From Candidatus Omnitrophota bacterium (lineage in GTDB: Bacteria; Omnitrophota; Gorgyraeia; Gygaellales; Profunditerraquicolaceae): a stretch of DNA of 5,062 nt. Location of the stretch: NCBI GenBank assembly GCA_028711825.1, contig JAQTRM010000075.1, positions 1 through 5,062 on the forward strand. The letters are read 5' to 3'. A model generated the notes under the pieces. That model searched no databases. It was not told the DNA's origin and saw nothing but the letters and a program-made list of their open reading frames with translations. Shown here piece after piece: positions 1 through 5,062 of the stretch. Positions within the stretch are counted from its first letter, which is position 1; each line of letters starts with the position of its first letter. Position numbers and translations under genes: made by a program.

Positions 1-424
1 CCAGAAGCCCGCACAAATCATTTATTTTCTGCCGGACTTCCCTGCGCCGGAGGCCATAAAGGCCGGCAAAAAAATCCAGGTTTTGCCTGCCCGTGAGCCT
101 CCAGTAAAAACTGCGTTCCTGCCCGGATACAAACCCGATAACCTTTTTTATCTGTATTTCCTGGCGCAGGGTATCGTATCCGGCTACCCGGGCCGTGCCC
201 GCCGAAGGCAGGATAAGGCAGCACAACATTCTCATCAACGTGGATTTACCCGCGCCGTTAGGGCCGATCAATCCGAATCCCCGTCCCTCGCCGACCTGGA
301 AACTCACATTATTAACAACCGCTTTAATTTCTGGTTTTCGAAAACAACACGGCAAAGACAGCGGGATATTATTTCCGCTCGGAAAAAATTTGGTCAGGCC
401 GGAGACCTCTATTGCGTAATCCAT
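1..424 (-). CDS. ABC-2-type exporter ATP-binding protein, N-terminal part (cut by window edge)
   Basis: This is the N-terminal 141 residues of an ABC transporter ATPase; the rest lies left of the window. The Walker A motif GPNGAGKST is at residues 54-62 and is preceded by FGLIG. A Q-loop region follows at about 96-117 (GFVSGQERSFYWRLTGRQNL), with the presumed Q-loop glutamine at 102. The SFYWRLTGRQNL stretch is typical of ATPases that pair with ABC-2 permeases for export of polysaccharides, lipids or small molecules; the substrate cannot be read from the sequence. The signature motif, Walker B and H-loop fall outside the window. The ATG at 424-422 is chosen because AAAGGA lies just upstream and the fold's first strand (AIEVSGLTKFF) begins directly after it. 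The start overlaps the end of the B12-type radical SAM gene by 16 bp, which indicates translational coupling. The insert at about 17-35, before the second strand, is common in this subfamily. A permease gene is expected next. Confidence 0.93.
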   Translation of the reverse strand, partial: MDYAIEVSGLTKFFPSGNNIPLSLPCCFRKPEIKAVVNNVSFQVGEGRGFGLIGPNGAGKSTLMRMLCCLILPSAGTARVAGYDTLRQEIQIKKVIGFVSGQERSFYWRLTGRQNLDFFAGLYGLRRREVRQKINDLCGLL

Positions 425-1905
425 TCTTTCCTTTCAGGGCGCTTGGAAGAAGATGCCCCGGATGTATTGTTATAAAATGCGTCATATAAAGTCAATCCCA
501 GAAAAATACTGTAGAATTTCGGACTGGGCATCAACCATAAGCTTTTCAAAATAAACCAGGATTTTTTCTTATTTTTAAGTTTAAGGGCCAATAACGATAA
601 TTTTAATTTCTTTTTATTAAAAAAGTAACCGAAAATATTTATCTTTTTAACAAGTATGCCTTTTTTCCAGGACCTGCTCAACCGGTAATAAAGATTGTCG
701 TATTCATAAAATTCCTTGTTTATTTTATTCGTATAATAATACAGGTCTTCTCCGGATAAAGAACGCGGGACAAAACAAACCGTAGTGTTATCATAATTCC
801 GCCAGTTGTTACAAGTGATCCTGTTTTCCTGCTGGAACTGTTTGGCGATGCCTGTCCCGGGATAGGGCGTGAGGATACTTACCAAAGGAAATTCTATGTT
901 GTTGGCATAAACGAATTTATTTATTTCGCCGAATACGGTTTTATCATCCGAATCATGCCCCACAATAAAACTGCCCACCACCCCGATCCCGTAGAAATGG
1001 ACCCGGTTTATAACCCGGCTGTAATATTCCACCCTGTTCACCGAACCCTTATTCATAGAATTGACGGTTTTCTGGGATACCGACTCCAGACCGATCACCA
1101 CATGGCTGCAACCGCAATCAGCCATTAATTTTAAAACCCGCTCATCGGTATTAACTGATATTTGAGCCGTCCAATTCTTAACCCCAAGTTGTTTAAATAC
1201 CGATAAAAGCTCTGCGGTGCGTTTTGTATCGGAGGCGAAATTATCATCCACAAAAAAGAAGTTTCCTTTACAACCTAATTTTTGCAGGGTCTTTATTTCC
1301 TGGATTAAATTTTCAATCGGCTTAAACCGGTAACCGTCGCCGAAAAAAGCCTTCACGGAACAGAAAGAGCAGTTAAAGGGGCAGCCTCTGGTAGTTTGTA
1401 TCAAAAACGCCCGGTATGAATCCAATTTCAACAAATCCCATCTGGGGATTATTAATTTTTTCAAATCCGCCTTGGTAGATGACTTATAAAAACTTTTAAG
1501 CCTGCCGCTTAAAAAATCATTGATAAGTTCTCCCCAGACATTTTCCGCCTCGCCGATCACGACGGCATCGGCATGGCCGATCGCTTCATCGGGCAGGACA
1601 GAAGGATGGATCCCCCCCAAAACCACCTTCACTCCTCTATTTTTAAAATTTTCCGCTATTTCATACGCCCGCATTGCCAGCGGGGTAGAAGCGGAAATAC
1701 CCACCAAATCTATTTTCTCATTAAAATCTACCGGTTCGATATTTTCGTCGGTTATGCTCACGTCTACCTCTTGAGGGGTTAAAGCGGCAATTATCGGCAA
1801 AGATATGGGGGCAAACCAGACCTTATTATCCATAAGCTCCTTGATGGAACGGTGATCGTTAATAAACCTTCTCTCGGATTTTGGGATAATTAATTTTAAT
1901 TTCAT
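409..1905 (-). CDS. B12-binding-domain radical SAM protein
   Basis: A 498-residue cytosolic enzyme of the class that pairs an N-terminal cobalamin-binding-like Rossmann domain (about 1-135) with a radical SAM barrel (about 165-380). The first domain shows VGISAST at 68-74 and the hallmark stretch VLGGIHPSVLPDEA at 95-108, then VVIGEAE at 115-121. No DxHxxG cobalamin-ligand motif is visible, as in many BchE-like and class B methylase-like members. The cluster motif is CPFNCSFC, with Cys175, Cys179 and Cys182. FFFVDDNF (216-223), VVIGLES (269-275) and TPYPGTG (346-352) are typical later barrel motifs. The C-terminal 100 residues are rich in Lys and aromatics and may contact membrane. Family members methylate or cyclise unactivated carbons; the substrate here is unknown. 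The ATG lies 2 bp after the preceding stop with no clear Shine-Dalgarno sequence, so translation probably depends on coupling. The TAG stop lies inside the next gene. Confidence 0.93.
   Translation of the reverse strand: MKLKLIIPKSERRFINDHRSIKELMDNKVWFAPISLPIIAALTPQEVDVSITDENIEPVDFNEKIDLVGISASTPLAMRAYEIAENFKNRGVKVVLGGIHPSVLPDEAIGHADAVVIGEAENVWGELINDFLSGRLKSFYKSSTKADLKKLIIPRWDLLKLDSYRAFLIQTTRGCPFNCSFCSVKAFFGDGYRFKPIENLIQEIKTLQKLGCKGNFFFVDDNFASDTKRTAELLSVFKQLGVKNWTAQISVNTDERVLKLMADCGCSHVVIGLESVSQKTVNSMNKGSVNRVEYYSRVINRVHFYGIGVVGSFIVGHDSDDKTVFGEINKFVYANNIEFPLVSILTPYPGTGIAKQFQQENRITCNNWRNYDNTTVCFVPRSLSGEDLYYYTNKINKEFYEYDNLYYRLSRSWKKGILVKKINIFGYFFNKKKLKLSLLALKLKNKKKSWFILKSLWLMPSPKFYSIFLGLTLYDAFYNNTSGASSSKRPERKEWITQ
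429..434 (-). promoter_or_regulatory. Ribosome binding site of the ABC ATPase gene
   Basis: AAAGGA lies 4 bp before the ATG at 424-422 and inside the end of the upstream radical SAM gene. It decides the ATPase start and the 16-bp gene overlap. Confidence 0.7.
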
Positions 1906-1907
1906 CG

Positions 1908-2930
1908 TTATTTTGGCAACGGGCGATCTAACAATATGTCGCTACGCGTTATCTTTATAGTGTAATTGAGGCGTTTACGTCCCGGCCTCCCGGAAAGCTG
2001 CCCGGATTCTTCTTCGATAATAACCGAACCTGCCTTATCCAGGTTCAGTTTCTTAAATAAAATCTCGGCGTAAGGACGCATGCTTTTAACACTTACCGCC
2101 CGAAACTCGGCAATATTGTTTTTCAGCCCCTGGCGCAGGACAAAAAGGCTGAATTCAGGAGCGATGCCTAAATGGCGGTAAAAAAAATCAAGATAAAGCA
2201 TTCCCCCGTACCAGAAAAACCGGCCCCTGTCCGCGTCATATTCTTCTTTAGTAACTATAATACCAACAACAGCGTCCTTCCTGCAAGCGATAAAACAATA
2301 CTGCTTGCCCCCCGCTTCGAAAATGATATTACGCATTTTTCTGCGTATACTTTCTAAAGGCATCGGCCAATAATGCCATCTGAATAACCTGGCGATTGCC
2401 GAAAGATCGCTGACCTCCGCATTACGATAAACAAGCTTCGCTTTCAGAAGGAATATTTTGGAAAAATAAGCGAGGAATGCCGGCCGCAGGAATAATTTGG
2501 CTATTCCGATAATCCTTCTTTTTAATAACATCAGCCGTATTCCAAACTTATTCTTTATACTGCGGGGAAAAGTATCGACCTTCATGCTATGCCGGCCCCT
2601 CTTAACCAGAACCAGCTTTCCGACTAGATCGCGCGCATATAATTTATCATCAAAATACAGCCCATACTCCCCCCGGAGCATAAGAACCGTTTCTTCATTT
2701 TCGGTTCTTTTTCCAATTACCTGAAAAACTCCCCGCTGAAAAGAAGAATTATCTCCGAAGACAAAATCCCCCCGGCTTATCCGTCCGGCATCTATTCTTT
2801 CTATAGTAATTATATCCTGAGGCCTCAGAAGCGGATGGCTAAAAATGCCTTCCACCAGAAACTTAAAAAATACTTTTCCGCCGGCATCTATTTTTTCCAA
2901 TGGGGAGAATTTTGGTATTTTAGAATCCAT
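1908..2930 (-). CDS. Degenerate S26 peptidase-like domain fused to GNAT acyltransferase
   Basis: A 340-residue two-domain protein with the same architecture as the gene at 4011-4988. Residues about 20-115 align without gaps to that protein's S26/SipW-like domain (offset +3), but the presumed catalytic positions are changed: Ser to Phe30 (GIFSHP), His to Phe69 (GVFQVI) and Asp to Glu88 (RGEYG). Ser31 sits beside the lost serine, so rescue is not excluded. A basic, hydrophobic linker spans 131-162. A GNAT domain follows (about 167-335): beta strands at YCFIACRKDAVVGIIV, the acyl-CoA pyrophosphate loop YRHLGIA (251-257, matching R-x-x-G-x-A), and a late YAEILFKKLNL helix (287-297). An early YWP motif (187-189) is shared with its paralogue. 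The GNAT loop looks intact, so acyl transfer is plausible while peptidase activity is not. The substrate is unknown. The ATG follows the upstream TAA by 8 bp with little Shine-Dalgarno character. Domain calls rest on motif reading only. Confidence 0.8.
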   Translation of the reverse strand: MDSKIPKFSPLEKIDAGGKVFFKFLVEGIFSHPLLRPQDIITIERIDAGRISRGDFVFGDNSSFQRGVFQVIGKRTENEETVLMLRGEYGLYFDDKLYARDLVGKLVLVKRGRHSMKVDTFPRSIKNKFGIRLMLLKRRIIGIAKLFLRPAFLAYFSKIFLLKAKLVYRNAEVSDLSAIARLFRWHYWPMPLESIRRKMRNIIFEAGGKQYCFIACRKDAVVGIIVTKEEYDADRGRFFWYGGMLYLDFFYRHLGIAPEFSLFVLRQGLKNNIAEFRAVSVKSMRPYAEILFKKLNLDKAGSVIIEEESGQLSGRPGRKRLNYTIKITRSDILLDRPLPK

Positions 2931-2938
2931 AGGCCAAA

Positions 2939-3913
2939 TTAAACTTCAGTATAGATATTCTTTCCAAGACTTTTGATATTACCGCTTGATTGAAAAAAAA
3001 CAAAATTAAAATTACAGGCGGCGGCGTCCCAGCAGCCCCGGCACTTATCCGCGGGTATTGATTGAATCGCTTTTGCCAGGCCTAAAGCTAAACAATTTCT
3101 GCTCTTTATGCTTTTCGGGTCTTTTCCCCAGATACAGGGCGATATTTCTCCGTCGGGCAAAATATGAAAGAATATTTTTCCCGAAACACAAGGTATCGGC
3201 GCAGGTCCGGGCCATTTTTTAAAATATCTTAATACTTCAAGAGAATTAAAAATATATGGCTCTCCTTTTTCTTTTTCCAGGATCAACCTATCGACCGTCT
3301 TCCTGCAGTCTTTAACCGTAGGCGCATAGTGATTTTTCCTGGCATTACCATAATAGATACTGGTAGAAGGCTGGAAAATAACCTTAATTCCCATCCGGCG
3401 CGATAACTTTAAAATACTATCCAGGCATCCGGTATTCATTTTTGACAAAACTGTCCGGAAATAAACGGGTATATTGTGTTTACGCAGTAAAGCCGCGGCC
3501 CGGGTTACTTTAGAATAAGAACCGCTTCCCCTTATTTTGTCATGGATATCCTCCGGACCGTCCAGGCTCAAACAGATCAAACGCGCATTTTTAATCAAAT
3601 CTATTTTTTTCTGAACCAAATGGCCATTGGAGCTGATATCGAAAAGTATTTTCTTTTTTTTCGTATACGCCAGGATCTCCCCGATATCATCCCGTAGAAG
3701 AGGTTCCCCCCCTGAAAAACAAATCAAAATCGTCCCCAATCCCGATAACTGGTCGATAATAGAAAAAATTTGCCTTGTATTCAGTTCTTCCCTCCGCATT
3801 TTGCGGATTTTACAATACCGGCAACGCTGGGTGCACTTGTGGGTTAAGGCCCAGCTGATCAAAAGAGGGATTCTCGCCCGCGCCAAATTTTTACGCACCA
3901 AAGCTTCAATCAT
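2939..3913 (-). CDS. Radical SAM enzyme with SPASM-like auxiliary-cluster domain
   Basis: A 324-residue cytosolic radical SAM protein. WALTHKCTQRCRYC holds the SAM-cluster cysteines Cys27, Cys31 and Cys34. FSGGEPLLR (66-74) is the SAM-binding GGEP motif, DISSNG (92-97) and LSLDGPEDIHDKIRG (115-129) are standard later barrel motifs. The C-terminus has C-x12-G-x4-C (Cys242, Gly255, Cys260) and C-x2-C-x5-C (Cys291, Cys294, Cys300), the core of a SPASM domain that carries extra iron-sulfur clusters. The last two cysteines of the full SPASM pattern are absent. SPASM enzymes mature peptides (RiPP maturases, PqqE), sulfatases (anSME), or modify cofactors and lipids; the substrate here cannot be assigned. 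It lies between two peptidase-GNAT fusion genes, 97 bp after the first and 8 bp before the second, suggesting a shared pathway. The ATG at 3913 is preceded only by a distant GGA, so the Shine-Dalgarno sequence is weak; the downstream sequence supports this start. Confidence 0.93.
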   Translation of the reverse strand: MIEALVRKNLARARIPLLISWALTHKCTQRCRYCKIRKMRREELNTRQIFSIIDQLSGLGTILICFSGGEPLLRDDIGEILAYTKKKKILFDISSNGHLVQKKIDLIKNARLICLSLDGPEDIHDKIRGSGSYSKVTRAAALLRKHNIPVYFRTVLSKMNTGCLDSILKLSRRMGIKVIFQPSTSIYYGNARKNHYAPTVKDCRKTVDRLILEKEKGEPYIFNSLEVLRYFKKWPGPAPIPCVSGKIFFHILPDGEISPCIWGKDPKSIKSRNCLALGLAKAIQSIPADKCRGCWDAAACNFNFVFFQSSGNIKSLGKNIYTEV

Positions 3914-3932
3914 ACATTATTTTTCCGGTTTC

Positions 3933-3961
3933 TTATCGGAATCCCGGTCTTATTCCGGTAA
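3933..3961 (-). other. Imperfect inverted repeat (hairpin) in the 97-bp spacer
   Basis: The arms TTATCGGAAT (3933-3942) and ATTCCGGTAA (3952-3961) pair over 10 bp with one mismatch around a 9-nt loop. In the minus-strand transcript the hairpin would end 19 nt before the ATG of the radical SAM/SPASM gene. No T tract follows on the minus strand, so it does not look like an intrinsic terminator. It could be an operator, an RNA processing or stability element, or chance. Confidence 0.45.
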
Positions 3962-3982
3962 TTTAACCTGCCGGATCTAATC

Positions 3983-4005
3983 AGATATATCCCGTAACTA
4001 TATCT
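3983..4005 (-). other. AT-rich inverted repeat just after the peptidase-GNAT stop
   Basis: The arms AGATATA (3983-3989) and TATATCT (3999-4005) are perfect 7-bp complements separated by 9 nt. The AT-rich stem would be weak as RNA. It begins 5 bp past the TAA of the peptidase-GNAT gene and shares the same spacer and loop length with the stronger hairpin at 3933-3961. Confidence 0.35.
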
Positions 4006-4019
4006 TAATATTATCTTAA
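4001..4019 (-). repeat. Short direct repeat spanning a stop codon
   Basis: On the minus strand ATTAAGATA occurs twice with an 11-bp period, across the end of the peptidase-GNAT gene. The first copy carries the last codons and the first two bases of the TAA stop. It looks like a small local duplication and does not alter the reading frame. Confidence 0.35.
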
Positions 4020-4988
4020 TTTCCAAGCAAATATATTTATCCCTGCGTCAAATTCCAAAAACAGAGGAGGCCCGCATAACTCCTGAAAAAAACCGGACGA
4101 AAAATAATCCTTTTTAGGTACCAGGATATTAACCATATCAACGTTTAATTTTTCAACCTCGCTTATAAATAATTTTATCAATTCATTTTCTATGCCGATA
4201 TTGCGGTACCGCCAATCAACAAAAAACCCGAAAACCCGGCACTCTCCGGAAAGTTCCTCCCCCCCGGCGGGACGGCCGATAAACACGCTGCCAACAATCC
4301 TGCCCCTTATTTCAGCTAAAAAACAATTCCGGCCTGCGTAAAAAGACGCGTCGGAAAGTTCGTTAATGATTTTTAACCGGACAGGCCAATAATAATTTAT
4401 ATAAAAACGCTCCAGGGACAAACTATCGGCAGCGGTAGCAGGACGATAACGGGCTCTAGCGGCCCCGGTAAATTTCAGCCCCAGAGGGCCGTATATTTTA
4501 AGCCTTTGTAACGCACGCGCCACCCCCCCCAATATCTTATGCCTGAACATATACACAATATTCCCGGAAAAAGAAAGAATAAAATTCCCCATAGCTGCAT
4601 AAAAAGCGTAAAATATTATTTTTGTCCTTTTCGGGCTGTCATTAATTTCTATCTCCCGCCCTCCCCTGTTAAACGATATAACTTTCCCTGTAATTTGTTC
4701 CGGATAAACCCGTACTATAGCCGTGGCGCTGTTGTCGCCCTTGGTCAAAAACACAACCCTGCCTCTTTTTAGGCTTTTCCATATTATCCGGTGGACAATC
4801 TGATTCTGAAATACATCCCGATAAATAATTATATCCCCGGGAGAAAACCCGGATGCCTCCCGATGTTCGACAACAAGCATATCTCCTTCCTGCAAAAAAG
4901 GCAGCATGCTCCTGCCTTTTACGCAAAAAACAGGCAATCTTTTTTTATCAAAACTTTCCCGGGGAGTTATTTTATCGTTTCGATCCAT
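4011..4988 (-). CDS. S26/SipW-like peptidase domain fused to GNAT acyltransferase
   Basis: A 325-residue fusion. Residues about 18-110 resemble the SipW/SEC11 branch of type I signal peptidases: VKGRSMLPFLQEGD with presumed nucleophile Ser27, GDIIIYRDVFQNQIVHRI with His66 where LexA-like enzymes have Lys, and LTKGDNS with Asp85. Unlike SipW there is no N-terminal membrane anchor; the first 20 residues are polar. A hydrophobic stretch at 123-147, followed by a basic segment, could be a membrane helix or amphipathic linker. A GNAT domain occupies about 178-325, with strands at NCFLAEIRGRIVGSVFIG and the acyl-CoA loop WRYRNIGIENEL (R262-x-x-G265-x-E267, the last position unusual). YYWP (199-202) matches its paralogue at 1908-2930. 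Inferred role: proteolysis and acylation of a shared, unknown substrate, perhaps a peptide. The ATG at 4988 follows AAGAGG with 4-bp spacing, a good ribosome binding site. It contains two long G tracts. Confidence 0.85.
   Translation of the reverse strand: MDRNDKITPRESFDKKRLPVFCVKGRSMLPFLQEGDMLVVEHREASGFSPGDIIIYRDVFQNQIVHRIIWKSLKRGRVVFLTKGDNSATAIVRVYPEQITGKVISFNRGGREIEINDSPKRTKIIFYAFYAAMGNFILSFSGNIVYMFRHKILGGVARALQRLKIYGPLGLKFTGAARARYRPATAADSLSLERFYINYYWPVRLKIINELSDASFYAGRNCFLAEIRGRIVGSVFIGRPAGGEELSGECRVFGFFVDWRYRNIGIENELIKLFISEVEKLNVDMVNILVPKKDYFSSGFFQELCGPPLFLEFDAGINIFAWKLR
4523..4530 (-). repeat. G8 homopolymer tract inside the peptidase-GNAT gene
   Basis: Eight consecutive G on the coding strand encode part of KILGGVAR (residues 151-158), in the linker between the peptidase and GNAT domains. 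A one-base slip here would leave the peptidase domain intact and remove the GNAT domain. G7 tracts also occur at 4259-4265 (same gene), 3706-3712 (the GGEP motif of the SPASM gene) and 1612-1618 (the GGIHP motif of the B12-type gene), all arising from adjacent GGG glycine codons. Confidence 0.6.
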
Positions 4989-5060
4989 TTAACCTCTTAT
5001 TTTGCTCCAACATTTTCTAAACTTTCTTATCAAACTGCCTGAACAAGCGGGGTAAAAGCG
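4989..5060 (-). CDS. Possible 3' end of an upstream gene (open to window edge, uncertain)
   Basis: On the minus strand one frame is open from the window edge to a TAA that directly abuts the ATG of the peptidase-GNAT gene with zero spacing. It encodes a basic tail ending in KCWSKIRG. Such tight packing would match the rest of the operon. The other two frames also reach stops (a TGA about 30 bp in and a TAG about 45 bp in), and either could be the true end of an upstream gene. With only 23 sense codons and no motif, this is a weak call. If it is right, the peptidase-GNAT gene is not the first gene of the operon. Confidence 0.25.
   Translation of the reverse strand, partial: RFYPACSGSLIRKFRKCWSKIRG
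4993..4998 (-). promoter_or_regulatory. Ribosome binding site of the intact peptidase-GNAT gene
   Basis: AAGAGG lies 4 bp upstream of the ATG at 4988-4986. It is one of only two clear Shine-Dalgarno sequences in the window and supports that start codon. The genes at 3913, 2930 and 1905 lack comparable sites. Confidence 0.7.
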
Positions 5061-5062
5061 TA

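Noticed and set aside
18..224. Minus-strand 68-codon open frame near the left edge
   Set aside because: It overlaps the ABC ATPase on the same strand in another frame and shows no motif.
83..475. Plus-strand 130-codon open frame near the left edge
   Set aside because: It is antisense to the ABC ATPase, whose Walker A and Q-loop motifs are clear; no motif is seen in the plus frame.
3645..3665. A-AAA-AAG slippery heptamer in the SPASM gene, with GGGGAG upstream, resembling the dnaX frameshift site
   Set aside because: The GGGGAG is about 17 nt away, farther than usual, no good downstream stem-loop is seen, and a -1 shift would only give a short truncated product inside the radical SAM barrel.
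3933..3961. Intrinsic terminator
   Set aside because: The hairpin has no following T tract on the minus strand, and downstream genes continue in the same direction.
3627..3980. Plus-strand 117-codon open frame
   Set aside because: It lies mostly opposite the strongly supported radical SAM/SPASM gene, has no recognisable motif, and is best read as an antisense shadow.
4669..4926. Minus-strand 85-codon open frame inside the peptidase-GNAT gene
   Set aside because: It is an alternative frame of a well supported gene with no motif of its own.
4989..5062. Possible promoter upstream of the intact peptidase-GNAT gene
   Set aside because: TTGTTC and TTGATA were considered as -35 boxes, but no matching -10 box lies at 16-18 bp, and the region may be the coding tail of an upstream gene.

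Overview
All recognisable genes in this window lie on the minus strand and read from right to left as one tightly packed, operon-like block. The organism looks like an uncultivated bacterium: base composition is moderate (roughly low-to-mid 40s % G+C by eye, not counted), and AAA, ATA and GGG codons are common. Genes joining radical SAM enzymes, ABC-2 exporters and odd fusion proteins are typical of candidate phyla such as Omnitrophota, but the window holds no taxonomic marker, so that placement is a weak inference.

In transcription order: (0) 4989-5062 may hold the 3' tail of an upstream gene; the frame is unproven. (A) 4988-4011 is a 325-residue fusion of an S26/SipW-like peptidase domain, with an apparently intact Ser/His/Asp set, and a GNAT acyltransferase domain. 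A 97-bp spacer with two small inverted repeats follows. (B) 3913-2939 is a radical SAM enzyme with a SPASM-like C-terminal auxiliary-cluster domain. (C) 2930-1908 is a second fusion with the same architecture as A, but every presumed peptidase catalytic residue is replaced. (D) 1905-409 is a B12-binding-domain radical SAM protein. (E) 424-1 is the N-terminal 141 residues of an ABC-2-type exporter ATPase, cut by the left edge. From B onward spacing is 8 bp, 2 bp and a 16-bp overlap, so B-E are probably co-transcribed and translationally coupled. A is probably in the same unit.

The most unusual content is the A-B-C module: two peptidase-acyltransferase fusion paralogues, one apparently active and one a pseudo-peptidase, flanking a radical SAM/SPASM enzyme, followed by a second radical SAM enzyme and an exporter. 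A peptide-modification, leader-cleavage, acylation and export pathway (RiPP-like) would fit these parts. No precursor peptide is visible, so this is a hypothesis. A cell-envelope or polysaccharide tailoring locus is the main alternative. No RNA genes, CRISPR arrays, mobile elements or convincing promoters or terminators were seen, and no stretch over 300 bp lacks a gene.
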